Under the pieces are notes generated by a model. It did no database searches, was not told the origin of the DNA, and saw nothing but the letters and a program-made list of their open reading frames with translations. The position numbers and the translations under genes are program-made. Of a stretch of DNA of 64,000 nucleotides, positions 51,123-60,549 are shown in pieces. The DNA comes from Clostridia bacterium. Lineage in GTDB: Bacteria; Bacillota; Clostridia; Oscillospirales; Acutalibacteraceae. Every line of letters starts with the position of its first letter. Positions within the stretch are counted from its first letter, which is position 1. Location of the stretch: positions 1-64,000 of the forward strand of contig JAFUIO010000029.1 of NCBI GenBank assembly GCA_017468425.1, written 5' to 3'.

Positions 51123-52208
51123 ATGGAAAAGAAATTGAAAGTCGGTATCATCGGTTGCGGCGGTATCGCTAACGGCAAACATATGCCTTCACTGCAGAAA
51201 ATAAGCGACAAAGTTGAAATGGTTGCTTTCTGCGACATCATTGAAGAAAAAGCTGTGAAAGCAGCAGAAAAATTCGGCACACTCGACGCTAAAGTTTATA
51301 CTGATTATAAAGAACTTCTCAAAGACGAAACAATTGAGGTTGTTCACGTTTGTACACCTAACCGTTCACACAGTTTTATTACTGTTGATTCTCTCGAAGC
51401 AGGTAAGCACGTAATGTGTGAAAAGCCAATGGCTAAAACATATGAAGAAGCAAAGAAAATGCTTGATGCTGCTCAGAGAACAGGCAAAAAGCTTACAATC
51501 GGCTACCAGTCACGTTGCAGATCAGATTCTATTTACCTTAAGGAATGCTGCAAAAACGGAGAACTCGGTGAAATCTATTTTGCAAAAGCTCACGCATTAA
51601 GACGCCGTGCAGTTCCTACATGGGGCGTTTTCCTTAACGAATACGAACAGGGCGGCGGTCCTCTTATCGATATCGGCACACACGCACTTGACCTTACTCT
51701 CTGGATGATGGATAACTACAAACCCAGAATGGTTGTAGGTACTACATATAAAAAGCTGGGCCAGCAGAAAGGCACAGCAAACGCCTGGGGCGATTGGGAC
51801 CCTGAAAAATTCACAGTTGAAGATTCTGCTTTCGGTTTTGTTGTTATGGAAAACGGTGCAACAATCGTGCTTGAATCAAGCTGGGCACTCAACATCAGAA
51901 ATCCCATTGAAGCATCAACAACTCTCTGCGGTACTAAAGGCGGCGCAGATATGATTGACGGACTTAAACTCAACTACGTTAAAAACAACCGTCAGGTTGT
52001 TGAAGAACCCGACTTTGATGTAGGCGGTGTTGCTTTCTTCGACGGTGAAAAAATGGATTGCTCTGAAGTTGAGGCTCGTCTTTGGATTGACGCTATCATC
52101 AACGACACAGAAGTTAACACAAAACCTGAACAGGCTATTGTTGTTACACAGATTCTTGAAGCAATTTATGAATCAGCAAAAACAGGTAAACCTGTATTCC
52201 TTGCATAA
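51123..52208 (+). CDS. Gfo/Idh/MocA family oxidoreductase (first of two)
   Basis: 361 aa. N-terminal Rossmann domain (VGIIGCGGIANGKHMPSL) and the family motif CEKPMAKTYEEAKKM (~100, catalytic-site Lys). C-terminal substrate domain with GGPLIDIGTHALDLTLWMM (the GxxxDxxxH helix). NAD(P)-dependent oxidation of a sugar or cyclitol hydroxyl. First gene of a tight four-gene operon with two TIM-barrel isomerases and another dehydrogenase. GGAGG eight bases before the ATG. Substrate unknown. Confidence 0.88.
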   Translation: MEKKLKVGIIGCGGIANGKHMPSLQKISDKVEMVAFCDIIEEKAVKAAEKFGTLDAKVYTDYKELLKDETIEVVHVCTPNRSHSFITVDSLEAGKHVMCEKPMAKTYEEAKKMLDAAQRTGKKLTIGYQSRCRSDSIYLKECCKNGELGEIYFAKAHALRRRAVPTWGVFLNEYEQGGGPLIDIGTHALDLTLWMMDNYKPRMVVGTTYKKLGQQKGTANAWGDWDPEKFTVEDSAFGFVVMENGATIVLESSWALNIRNPIEASTTLCGTKGGADMIDGLKLNYVKNNRQVVEEPDFDVGGVAFFDGEKMDCSEVEARLWIDAIINDTEVNTKPEQAIVVTQILEAIYESAKTGKPVFLA

Positions 52209-52224
52209 TCAGGAGGCATAAATA

Positions 52225-52947
52225 ATGAAATTAGCAGTACAACTTTATTCTTTAAGACACGATTATTCAGACGGTGAAGGATTCCTTAAAATCCTTGAAA
52301 AAGTAAAAGAAATCGGCTTTGAAGGCGTTGAATTTGCAGGTTTTGCAGGTTTAGAGCCTGAGGTTATCAAGGCAAAACTTGATGAATTGGGACTTACAGC
52401 AGTAGGTTGCCATATGGGACTTGACGATTTCAAAGAAGACAAAATCGACGAAACACTCAGAATCGCAAAAGTTCTCGGTATGAAATATGTGGGCATCGGT
52501 GGTGCTGCCCACACAACTGAAGAAGATGTTAAAATTCTTAATGACGTATTTGCTTTTGCCAACGAAAAAGGCGAAAAAGACGGAATTAAATTCTATTATC
52601 ACAACCACACAGAAGAATTTGAAATTATGTTCGGCGACAGATACTGCATGGACGTAATTGCAGATAAAGCATATCTTGAAGTTGACACATACTGGAGCTT
52701 CTGCGGCGGTGCTGATAACTACAAATACATTACTGAAAACAAAGACAGAATCGTTCTTCTCCACATCAAAGACGGTAACGACAGAAAACCCACTGCTCTC
52801 GGTGAAGGTCAGAATGACTTGCTTACAGTTTTCAAAGCAGCAAAAGATATTGATATTGAATGGCTTGTTCTTGAAAATGACGATCCTGTACCCACAGGCG
52901 TTGAAGATATCACAAGAAGCATGGCTTATTTCAAAGCTAATCTTTAA
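52225..52947 (+). CDS. Xylose-isomerase-like TIM-barrel epimerase/isomerase
   Basis: 240 aa, AP_endonuc_2/IolE-like fold. Family marks: EIGFEGVEFAGFAG, VGCHMGLDDF, FYYHNHTEEFE (metal His/Glu), YLEVDTYWSFCGG (metal Asp), VLLHIKDG and WLVLENDDP (metal Glu). Members act on keto sugars as epimerases, dehydratases or C-glycoside cleavers. GGAGG precedes the ATG, 16 bp after the dehydrogenase stop. Confidence 0.88.
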   Translation: MKLAVQLYSLRHDYSDGEGFLKILEKVKEIGFEGVEFAGFAGLEPEVIKAKLDELGLTAVGCHMGLDDFKEDKIDETLRIAKVLGMKYVGIGGAAHTTEEDVKILNDVFAFANEKGEKDGIKFYYHNHTEEFEIMFGDRYCMDVIADKAYLEVDTYWSFCGGADNYKYITENKDRIVLLHIKDGNDRKPTALGEGQNDLLTVFKAAKDIDIEWLVLENDDPVPTGVEDITRSMAYFKANL

Positions 52948-52963
52948 TAAAGAGGTAATGGAA

Positions 52964-53929
52964 ATGAAACTTGGCGTTTTTACAACACTTTTAAGTAATA
53001 AATCTTTTGATGAAGCATGTGCTTACTTCAAATCAAAAGGAATCGAAATGGTAGAAATCGGTTGCGGCGGATATCCGGGAAATGCTCACGCAAACCCCGA
53101 AATTCTCCTTAACGATGAAAATGCTTTTAACGAATTCAAAGCAACTCTTGATAAATACGGTCTTGAAATCAGTGCACTCAGCTGCCACGGCAACCCTGTT
53201 CATCCCAACAAAGAAATTGCTGCTGAATTTGACAAAGTTATCCGCGACACAATTCTCCTTGCAGAAAAGCTGGGAATCAATCAGATCAACACATTCTCAG
53301 GCTGCCCCGGTGACTGGGAAGGTGCAAAATATCCCAACTGGGTAACTTGCCCCTGGCCCAACGATTTCGGCGAAATCCTTGAATGGCAGTGGAATGAAGT
53401 TCTTATCCCCTACTGGAAAAACCTTGTTGAGTTTGCAAAGGCTCACGGTGTTAATAAAATTGCACTTGAGCTTCACCCCGGATTCTGCGTTTATAACACA
53501 GAAACACTCCTTAAACTCCGCGAAGCAGTAGGTCCTGAAATCGGCGCAAACTTCGACCCCAGCCACCTTATCTGGCAGGGAATGGAGCCTGTTGCTGCTA
53601 TCAGAAAATTAGGCGATGCAATTTTCCATTTCCACGCAAAAGACACAAAAATCGACAAATACAACACTGCAGTAAACGGTGTGCTTGACACAAAACCCTA
53701 CGGCGATGAAATTAACCGTTCATGGATTTTCCGCAGTGTAGGCTACGGCAACGATGCTTCTTACTGGAAAGACATCATCAGCAATCTCCGCCTTGTAGGA
53801 TATGACTACGCAATCAGCATTGAACACGAAGACAGCCTTATGAGCCAGGACGAAGGTCTCTCAAAGGCAGTTGAAATGCTCAAAGGCGTTCTTATTACAC
53901 AGAGTACAGGAGAAATGTGGTGGGTATGA
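52964..53929 (+). CDS. Xylose-isomerase-like TIM-barrel protein (second)
   Basis: 321 aa from the ATG at 52964 (AGAGG eight bases ahead; an ATG six bases earlier sits too close). MVEIGCGGYPG, ISALSCHGNPVHPNKEI, IALELHPGFCVYN (metal Glu/His), IGANFDPSHLIWQGMEP (metal Asp/His), FHFHAKDTKID and ISIEHEDSLM (metal Glu) show the complete metal-binding set. Longer than the first TIM barrel, with an inserted loop (CPWPNDFGEILEWQWNEVLI). It is related to but distinct from the 52225 product, so the two probably act on successive intermediates. Confidence 0.88.
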   Translation: MKLGVFTTLLSNKSFDEACAYFKSKGIEMVEIGCGGYPGNAHANPEILLNDENAFNEFKATLDKYGLEISALSCHGNPVHPNKEIAAEFDKVIRDTILLAEKLGINQINTFSGCPGDWEGAKYPNWVTCPWPNDFGEILEWQWNEVLIPYWKNLVEFAKAHGVNKIALELHPGFCVYNTETLLKLREAVGPEIGANFDPSHLIWQGMEPVAAIRKLGDAIFHFHAKDTKIDKYNTAVNGVLDTKPYGDEINRSWIFRSVGYGNDASYWKDIISNLRLVGYDYAISIEHEDSLMSQDEGLSKAVEMLKGVLITQSTGEMWWV

Positions 53930-53950
53930 CCACCACGGAGGTGTTTTAAA

Positions 53951-55006
53951 ATGGCAGATAAAAAATTTGGTTGGGGTTTAATCGGCTATGGCGGAATGGG
54001 TAATTACCATTTCGAGAAATTAAGCCTTCGCGACGATATTGAAATCATCGGTACATACGATATCAATCCCGAAAGACAGAAAATAGCAGAAAGCAAAGGT
54101 CTCCACGCTTTCAGCAGTGCTGAAGAGCTTCTCAATGATGAAAGAATTGATTTCATCACTATTGCTACACCCAATGAATTCCATAAAGACTATGCAATAC
54201 GTGCAATGGAAGCAGGAAAAGCGGTAATTTCCGAAAAGCCTGTTACAATGTCTTCAGAAGAACTTGATGAAATGATAAAGTGCTCCGAAAGAACAGGAAA
54301 GCTTTTCACTGTTCATCAGAACAGACGTTGGGACCCTGATTATCTTACAATCAAAAAACTTTACGATACAAACAAACTCGGCAGGCTCTTCCGTTTTGAA
54401 CACAGAGTTCACGGCTCACGCGGCGTGCCCGGCGACTGGAGAAACAGACAGCCCGGTGGCGGTATGCTTTATGACTGGGGTGTGCATCTCCTTGACCAGA
54501 TGCTTATGATGATGAGCGGTAGCAAGGTTATTTCAGTTTATTCAACTCTTACTCATATCTCAAACGATGAAGTTGATGACGGTTTTACTGCACTTATCAA
54601 ATTCGACAATGATACCGAGTGGCTTATTGAAGTTTCAACCAACAACTTCATCAGCCTTCCGCTCTGGTACGTACTTGGCGAAAACGGTTCAGCCGTAATC
54701 AACGATTGGGATTTCAACGGTAAAATCAGTATGGTTACTGACTGGGAAAACAAAGATGCCGTTCCTGTTGTGGCAGGTGTTGGCCTTACCAAAACTATGG
54801 CACCGAGAACCGACGACAGTATTGACGACTATACAATGGAAATTGTAAAAAGCGACTGGGCAGAATATTACGATAATATTCTTGATGTTCTCCGTGGGGA
54901 AGCTGAACCTCTCATCACACACACACAGCAGAGAAGACTTCTTAAGCTTATTGAAAACATTTTCAAATCAGCAGAAGAAAACAAAGTTATCGACGAAATA
55001 TTTTAA
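53951..55006 (+). CDS. Gfo/Idh/MocA family oxidoreductase (second)
   Basis: 351 aa. Rossmann domain GWGLIGYGGMGNYHFEKLSL, EKPVTMSSEELDEMIKCSER (catalytic Lys region), and GGGMLYDWGVHLLDQMLMMM (conserved Asp and His of the family). It differs from the first dehydrogenase throughout, so it is a second activity and not a recent duplicate. CGGAGGTG precedes the ATG. Last gene of the operon, ended by a strong terminator. Confidence 0.88.
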   Translation: MADKKFGWGLIGYGGMGNYHFEKLSLRDDIEIIGTYDINPERQKIAESKGLHAFSSAEELLNDERIDFITIATPNEFHKDYAIRAMEAGKAVISEKPVTMSSEELDEMIKCSERTGKLFTVHQNRRWDPDYLTIKKLYDTNKLGRLFRFEHRVHGSRGVPGDWRNRQPGGGMLYDWGVHLLDQMLMMMSGSKVISVYSTLTHISNDEVDDGFTALIKFDNDTEWLIEVSTNNFISLPLWYVLGENGSAVINDWDFNGKISMVTDWENKDAVPVVAGVGLTKTMAPRTDDSIDDYTMEIVKSDWAEYYDNILDVLRGEAEPLITHTQQRRLLKLIENIFKSAEENKVIDEIF

Positions 55007-55026
55007 ATCAACAAAAAGCTGACATC

Positions 55027-55068
55027 AAAAAATGCTGACATCAAAAGATGTCAGCATTTTTATTTTTT
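55027..55068 (+). terminator. Terminator of the dehydrogenase/epimerase operon
   Basis: AAATGCTGACATC pairs with GATGTCAGCATTT around AAAA, followed by a T-run. The left arm is preceded by a partial duplicate (GCTGACATCAAAA). Confidence 0.9.
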
Positions 55069-55079
55069 TACTTTGAATA

Positions 55080-56762
55080 TCAATACAACATTATATTAAA
55101 AATCCAACCAAAGAGGAAATCATAAACACTTCTGAAAAATTCAGCAATGCTTTCAAAGAAAGTAAGTCTGCCTACAATTTCAAAATCATATCCGAGGGCT
55201 TTTATGTGCTTGTAAGCATAAGAGCCTTTTATTAATTTGAAGTTGATATGCTCACAATCTGCAAATGTGTCGTCTTCTAATAACTGAACTGTTTTTGAGA
55301 TATAAACTGATTCAACCTTATCGCAATAACGCAAAACATTCGAACCGATATACCACACACCGTCGCCGAAAGTAACTTCTTTAAGTTCTTTGCAAGATTT
55401 GAAAGCATCTTCGCCTACAAATGTATCTTCGCCGTAAATTTCAATTTTTTCTATTGCAGTGTTGGCGAAAGCAAGGCCATCAACAAAACTTAAATAATCG
55501 CCTAAAACAACAGTTTTAAGGTTAGTGCAGTTTTCGAACGCACTGACACCTACTGATGCAACGTTACTCAAGTCGATTTCCTTGAGATTTTTGCAGTTAG
55601 TGAATGCAGCTTCGCTGATATAATCGCAGGAATCAAGTTTAACATTCTCTATTGCACTATTGGCAAAAGCCTTTGTGCCGATATATGTAACATCGGATAA
55701 ATCGATGCTTTTCAGAGTTTTGCAATTATAAAAAGCATACATACCAATTTCTTCTATATCGTTTTTCACTTTGTAGCCTTCGGCAGTATTTCCGCCGAAA
55801 TAGTATTCAAGAGACGGATATTTTTCAATTATCTCTTTACCGTTTTCATCGAAGCTTTCAAATTCATACAAACGGTAAAGTGCATTTTCATCTGTGTAGT
55901 AGCATTTGTTGTTTTCATCTACCGTAACATTTTTAAGGTTATTGCAACTGTGAAATGCACCTTGAACATCTTCGACTGCAGCACCGAGATGAATTGTTTC
56001 TATTTTCGTATTTGCAAAGCATGATAAAGCAATATACTGAACATCTTTGCCCAGTGTTACTTTTTCAAGATTTATACAATCCTTGAAAGCAGAATCGCCC
56101 AGATAAATGATGCCGTCAGGAATTGTAATTTCTTTAAGGTTCATACAACAGCAGAAAGCAACATCGGGAATTTCCGTAATATTCTCGTTGAATGTTACCT
56201 TCTCAATTCCTGAATACATAAAGCAGCCTGATGCAAGAATTGTGATATAATCGGGAATTGTAAATTCTTTTTCCTGCGACATATATGAGTAAAGGACATT
56301 TTTACCGATTACATTTACATCTTTTTCGAAGAATCTGCCTTCAGCGGGTGTACCCGTAAATGCATTGGCTCCGAAATACTCAAACTCACAAGTATCGGGA
56401 ATTACAATTTCTTCAAGCATTGCCGAGCCCCAGAATGCATCATCACCCATATATTCAATTGTTTCGGGCAATATTACTTTTGAATAATGAGATTCAAAGA
56501 AAGCTTCATCATCAATACCTGTAACAACATATGTTTCTCTGTTATATTTAACTGTTTCCGGAATCACCAGTTCTTCAGTGCCTTCTTCTTCCGAAGCCGG
56601 TTCATAAGCCCAGGCATAAACTTCGTTTTCTTCCGTCTGATAATAATATATTCCGTCTTTTTCGAATTCTACGCTGAATTCCTCTTCCCACGCAAAAGTC
56701 TGCATAGAGAAAAACGGCACAAGCATCAACAGTACCAGAAAAACTGATAAAATCTTTTTCAC
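55080..56762 (-). CDS. BspA-like leucine-rich repeat secreted protein
   Basis: 560 aa. A signal peptide (MKKILSVFLVLLMLVPFFSM) is followed by about fifteen LRR_5 repeats from ~75 to ~510 (for example 'L.EI.IPD.I..LGDSAFKDC.NLEKVTL'). It ends with the aromatic tail FFESIAEFFRSVYDFLFGWI plus FNIMLY, comparable to the tails at 930 and 1276. No wall-sorting motif. Likely surface adhesion or binding. Divergent from the GH36 gene; two small hairpins lie in its leader (56786-56809 and 56820-56842). Confidence 0.88.
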   Translation of the reverse strand: MKKILSVFLVLLMLVPFFSMQTFAWEEEFSVEFEKDGIYYYQTEENEVYAWAYEPASEEEGTEELVIPETVKYNRETYVVTGIDDEAFFESHYSKVILPETIEYMGDDAFWGSAMLEEIVIPDTCEFEYFGANAFTGTPAEGRFFEKDVNVIGKNVLYSYMSQEKEFTIPDYITILASGCFMYSGIEKVTFNENITEIPDVAFCCCMNLKEITIPDGIIYLGDSAFKDCINLEKVTLGKDVQYIALSCFANTKIETIHLGAAVEDVQGAFHSCNNLKNVTVDENNKCYYTDENALYRLYEFESFDENGKEIIEKYPSLEYYFGGNTAEGYKVKNDIEEIGMYAFYNCKTLKSIDLSDVTYIGTKAFANSAIENVKLDSCDYISEAAFTNCKNLKEIDLSNVASVGVSAFENCTNLKTVVLGDYLSFVDGLAFANTAIEKIEIYGEDTFVGEDAFKSCKELKEVTFGDGVWYIGSNVLRYCDKVESVYISKTVQLLEDDTFADCEHINFKLIKGSYAYKHIKALGYDFEIVGRLTFFESIAEFFRSVYDFLFGWIFNIMLY

Positions 56763-56891
56763 AACAAATTACCTTCCTTTCATAATTAACCTTTCTGTGC
56801 AGAGGTTAAAAAATATAGTAAACTTCTCATTTTCAGAAGTTTCTCTTTTATCAATATTACCATAATATCCCGCAAAAGTAAAGTAAATTCA

Positions 56892-56920
56892 TTGACTTTT
56901 CATCACACGTGTGATAACCT
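56892..56920 (+). promoter_or_regulatory. Promoter of the GH36 gene
   Basis: TTGACT (56892-56897), 17 bp, TAACCT (56915-56920). The -10 box is weak, as expected where a strong operator fills the spacer. Confidence 0.45.
56902..56915 (+). promoter_or_regulatory. Palindromic operator of the GH36 gene
   Basis: ATCACACGTGTGAT, a perfect 14-bp palindrome with central CG in the style of LacI-family operators, between the -35 and -10 boxes. Confidence 0.6.
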
Positions 56921-56949
56921 TAAAACAACATCATTACGGAAGTGATTAT

Positions 56950-59076
56950 ATGAAAAACTATTGTGATATATTCTATCAGCCGGGTGAAAATCCCGCTTTC
57001 TGTTACAGAACATCAAAGACGGTTTACGAGGAAATGCTTTATCAGGGCGGACTTATTTCCTGCGGATGGAATTCGGCAGGTTATCCGCTGAATCTGCTCG
57101 AAAAGTGCTCAACAAGAATTGACAAAAGACGTTTCCTTGAACCGTATGCTTTCAACATTGAAATAGACGGAATGAGCCTTGATTACTGTCTTGAGTTTGT
57201 AAATTTTGAGAAACAGGAAGACGGTGACAAAATCAAATCTGTTCTCACTCTGAAAAGCAGAATCAGACCTGTTCTGATTAAAATACATACCCTGCTTGAC
57301 TCAACCGCAATGTTTACAAGGTATATCGAAATCGAAAACCTTTCAGACAGTTATCTTAACCTGAGCAGACTTTCTGTTATGGCAGGTCCTATGGAAGTAA
57401 TGGAGCTTGAAAAATTCACAGAATCAAAAAATCTCAATGAATTTTACTCAATAGGATATTTTGAAAATGACAACTGGGGACGCGAAGGTGAATTCGTGTG
57501 GAAAAGCCTTAATACAGAAATCACTTCAATTGACACACGCTTTAACCGCGACAGATTCCGTCACCCTATGTTATTTATCAGAAATAATCTCACAGGGAAA
57601 ATCTGGTTTATGCAGACGGCTTTTTCAGGCGGGTGCCGTTTCACTGTTGACTATAACGCACAGAAAGACCGCAACACAACACGTCTTGCTTTTAAGGCTG
57701 AAATTTTATCTCACAAGCCTATGTTTGTTATAAAGCCGAAAGAAACCTTTATTTCTCCCGAAGTGCATATAGGCAACATTTTCGGCGATGTTGACGAGGC
57801 TGTAAATGAAATGCACAGCCACATAAGAAAATCTGTACTCAACCTCAAAGAAACAGACCCCTCATCTGCACTTATCGGATGCGGTATGGGTGCAGAACAC
57901 GATATGACAGTTGAAACTACAAAAGAGTATATCCGTCAGTTTGCAGAAATGGGCGGTGAAGTTTTCATCATCGATGCCGGTTGGGCTTGTCCCCCCGGAG
58001 AAGAAGGCAACTGGTCAGCCTTCAACGGCAGAAACATCCCCGATAAAGACAGATACCCTGACGGAATTGAAGAAATCCGCGATTACTGCCACGAAAACGG
58101 TCTTAAGTTTGCTATGTGGGTTGATATTGAGTCAATAGGCGAACAGTGCAACCTTCACAACAAGCGCCCTGAATGGTTCAGCGTTAATCCTTTCGGTGAA
58201 AAAAGCGGAAAATACCTTGATATGTCACGTGATGATGTGGCAGAATGGGCAGAAAACGAACTTGCAAGAATTATAACAGAATATAAGCTTGAGCTTCTCC
58301 GCGTTGACCACAATGTGGATTTCACAGAGTATTTCGGAATGAGAGAAAACGAAGCAGGAATTCCCGAATGCGTTTCAATCCGACATATAAATGCAGTTTA
58401 CAGAATGTACGAAAGGCTCAAAAAGCGTTTCCCCGACGTTATTTTTGAAAACTGTGCAGGCGGAGGCGGAAGAACCGACCTGGGAATGATGAAAAACTTC
58501 AACCATTCGTGGGTTTCCGACTGGCAGTGTGCCCCTTACTCTGTTATCGTTACAAACGGTATGACTATGGCTTTACCGCCCGAAAGAGTTGACAGACTCT
58601 TTGCAGGTATGGGTTGCCACGCTTACGGGTCATTTGACTTGCAGATGAGAAACTGTATGCTCGGACATATGTCACTTAACGTTATTTCACCGCCCGGTGC
58701 TTCAATCAACCGCGAGCAGATGGAATTTGTTCAGCACAGCGTGAAAATTTACAAAAATTTTCTAAGACCGTTCCTTGCAGAATCAAAAATCTATCACCAC
58801 ACACCCGATTTAAAGAAAGACGATTTTGCAGTTATTGAAATTTCCGCGCCTGATTCTTCACGCGGTGCAATAGGAATATTTGCCCTTGCAGGAGCAAAAG
58901 GAAACAAAAACATCCGTCCGAAAGGCATTGATATGTCGAAGAATTATATTGTTTATTACGACAACGACAGATGCTCGTTTACAATTTCAGGCAGAGAGCT
59001 GAAACAGAAAGGAATTGAAGTTGATATTTCTTCCTCAATGGCATCAGAGCTTGTGCTTTATGAAGCAATCGAATAA
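56950..59076 (+). CDS. GH36-like alpha-galactosidase
   Basis: 708 aa, no signal peptide. The N-terminal beta-sandwich is followed by a TIM barrel typical of clan GH-D: FIIDAGWACPP, GLKFAMWVDIESIG, a nucleophile-bearing ELLRVDHNVDFTEYF (Asp453, where most GH36 have KWDxN), FENCAGGGGRTDLGMM and the acid/base HSWVSDWQ (Asp524). The altered nucleophile surroundings suggest a substrate other than raffinose. ATG 56950 is chosen (GGAAGTG ahead). Own operator and promoter, so probably sugar-induced. It lies between the dehydrogenase/epimerase operon and the AGCS gene. Confidence 0.88.
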   Translation: MKNYCDIFYQPGENPAFCYRTSKTVYEEMLYQGGLISCGWNSAGYPLNLLEKCSTRIDKRRFLEPYAFNIEIDGMSLDYCLEFVNFEKQEDGDKIKSVLTLKSRIRPVLIKIHTLLDSTAMFTRYIEIENLSDSYLNLSRLSVMAGPMEVMELEKFTESKNLNEFYSIGYFENDNWGREGEFVWKSLNTEITSIDTRFNRDRFRHPMLFIRNNLTGKIWFMQTAFSGGCRFTVDYNAQKDRNTTRLAFKAEILSHKPMFVIKPKETFISPEVHIGNIFGDVDEAVNEMHSHIRKSVLNLKETDPSSALIGCGMGAEHDMTVETTKEYIRQFAEMGGEVFIIDAGWACPPGEEGNWSAFNGRNIPDKDRYPDGIEEIRDYCHENGLKFAMWVDIESIGEQCNLHNKRPEWFSVNPFGEKSGKYLDMSRDDVAEWAENELARIITEYKLELLRVDHNVDFTEYFGMRENEAGIPECVSIRHINAVYRMYERLKKRFPDVIFENCAGGGGRTDLGMMKNFNHSWVSDWQCAPYSVIVTNGMTMALPPERVDRLFAGMGCHAYGSFDLQMRNCMLGHMSLNVISPPGASINREQMEFVQHSVKIYKNFLRPFLAESKIYHHTPDLKKDDFAVIEISAPDSSRGAIGIFALAGAKGNKNIRPKGIDMSKNYIVYYDNDRCSFTISGRELKQKGIEVDISSSMASELVLYEAIE

Positions 59077-59120
59077 AAAAGTCTCCCGTTATCCGAAAGA
59101 AAGATAACGGGAGATTCTTT
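59077..59120. terminator. Bidirectional terminator
   Basis: TCTCCCGTTATC pairs with GATAACGGGAGA, flanked by A- and T-runs; it serves the GH36 gene and the convergent symporter gene. Confidence 0.9.
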
Positions 59121-60549
59121 ATTCTTCCATTTCAAATTGAATTTCAGCGTGTGCCGAAAGCATAGGTTCAACTTTTTTATTTTTGAACTTACGGTCAATA
59201 TAATTCCTTGTTATTTTTATAACCTTGCCTGACAAAGCAAGCACACCTATCAGGTTGGGAATTGCCATAAGTGCATTGAGCGTATCAGAAATTTCCCATG
59301 CAAGAGAAAGATTCATTGTGGCACCTGCAATCAGCATCAAAGAGAATATAATTTTATATACAATGGTAACTTTATTTCCGAAAAGGTATTCAAGGCATTT
59401 TTCGCCATAGAACGACCATCCGAGAACGGTTGTAAAAGCAAAGAGAGTTATCGAAACTGCAACTATTGCACCTGCAGACGAAGTAAACACCTGACCGAAG
59501 GCTTCACTTACCAGGGCTGCACCGTCTGCATCTGAGAAAGACAGCACCCCTGTTGAAAGAACGGTAAATGCAGTGAGAGTACATATCACAATTGTGTCAA
59601 AAAACACTTCAAAAATGCCCCACATACCCTGCACAACTGGCTCTTTTGCGTCAGAAGTGGAATTGACTATAACACCCGAGCCAAGACCCGCTTCGTTTGA
59701 GAATACACCTCGCTTGAAACCGAGAGTCATAGCGTTTTTAATAAGTGTTCCGCTGATACCGCCTGCAACGGCATCAAAGCCGAAAGCACCTTTGAAAATT
59801 TCCGAGAATACGGAAGGTATAGCTCTGAAATTGATAATAACCACGCTCAGAGTAAGTATTATATAAAGCACAGCCATAAAGGGAACAACCTTTTCCGCCA
59901 CTGCACCGATTCTTTTAACACCGCCGATAAGTATAAAGCCTACAATTACCGCAAGAACAATACCAACTGCCAGAGGCGGAATGTTAAAGGAATTTTCAAG
60001 TGAAGCTGCAATGGAATTCACCTGCGACATATTGCCGATACCGAAGGATGCTAAAACACAGAAAACAGCAAACAGAACAGACAGTATTTTACCGAGCTTC
60101 TTGTTTTTAAAGCCTTCGCTTATAAAATACATTGCACCGCCTGACCACTCGCCTTTTTCATTTTTCTTGCGATAATACACACCGAGAACGTTTTCCGCAA
60201 AAGAAGTCATCATTCCGAAAAAAGCCGACATCCACATCCAGAAAACCGCACCTGCACCACCTATTGCAAGGGCTGATGCCACACCTGCTATATTACCTGT
60301 GCCTATAGTAGCAGCAAGTGCTGTTGACATCGCCTGAAACTGCGAAAGTGATTTTTTGTTTTTATCTTTTTTGTTTTCTTTTTTGAAAGAACAAAAAATC
60401 GTTGAATTTAAAACATGTTTAAACCTGAATATCTGAAAAAATCCGAGCCTTACAGAGAAATAAATACCTGTACCGATTATCAGAATCAGCATAGGCACAC
60501 CCCATACTACGGAGTTTATCATATCATTTATGCTTTTTATCAAGTCCAC
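59119..60549 (-). CDS. AGCS family sodium:alanine/glycine symporter
   Basis: 476 aa, about eleven membrane helices. Family motifs: TALAATIGTGNIAGVASAL, GAVFWMWMSAFFGMMTSFAE, and KRGVFSNEAGLGSGVI. Start: GTG 60549 is preferred as GGAAGG lies six bases ahead; GTG 60561 is the longer option. Either start lies inside the end of the TRIC gene (26-38 bp overlap), implying coupling. Confidence 0.9.
   Translation of the reverse strand: MDLIKSINDMINSVVWGVPMLILIIGTGIYFSVRLGFFQIFRFKHVLNSTIFCSFKKENKKDKNKKSLSQFQAMSTALAATIGTGNIAGVASALAIGGAGAVFWMWMSAFFGMMTSFAENVLGVYYRKKNEKGEWSGGAMYFISEGFKNKKLGKILSVLFAVFCVLASFGIGNMSQVNSIAASLENSFNIPPLAVGIVLAVIVGFILIGGVKRIGAVAEKVVPFMAVLYIILTLSVVIINFRAIPSVFSEIFKGAFGFDAVAGGISGTLIKNAMTLGFKRGVFSNEAGLGSGVIVNSTSDAKEPVVQGMWGIFEVFFDTIVICTLTAFTVLSTGVLSFSDADGAALVSEAFGQVFTSSAGAIVAVSITLFAFTTVLGWSFYGEKCLEYLFGNKVTIVYKIIFSLMLIAGATMNLSLAWEISDTLNALMAIPNLIGVLALSGKVIKITRNYIDRKFKNKKVEPMLSAHAEIQFEMEE

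Noticed and set aside
51123..55006. Calling the four genes a myo-inositol (iol) operon
   Set aside because: Fold-level similarity to IolG/IolE exists, but iolB, iolC and iolD partners are missing and the motifs do not settle the substrate.
56786..56842. Two small hairpins in the leader of the second LRR gene as a riboswitch
   Set aside because: Stems of only 7 and 8 bp, AT-rich, with no conserved core; chance is likely in such sequence.
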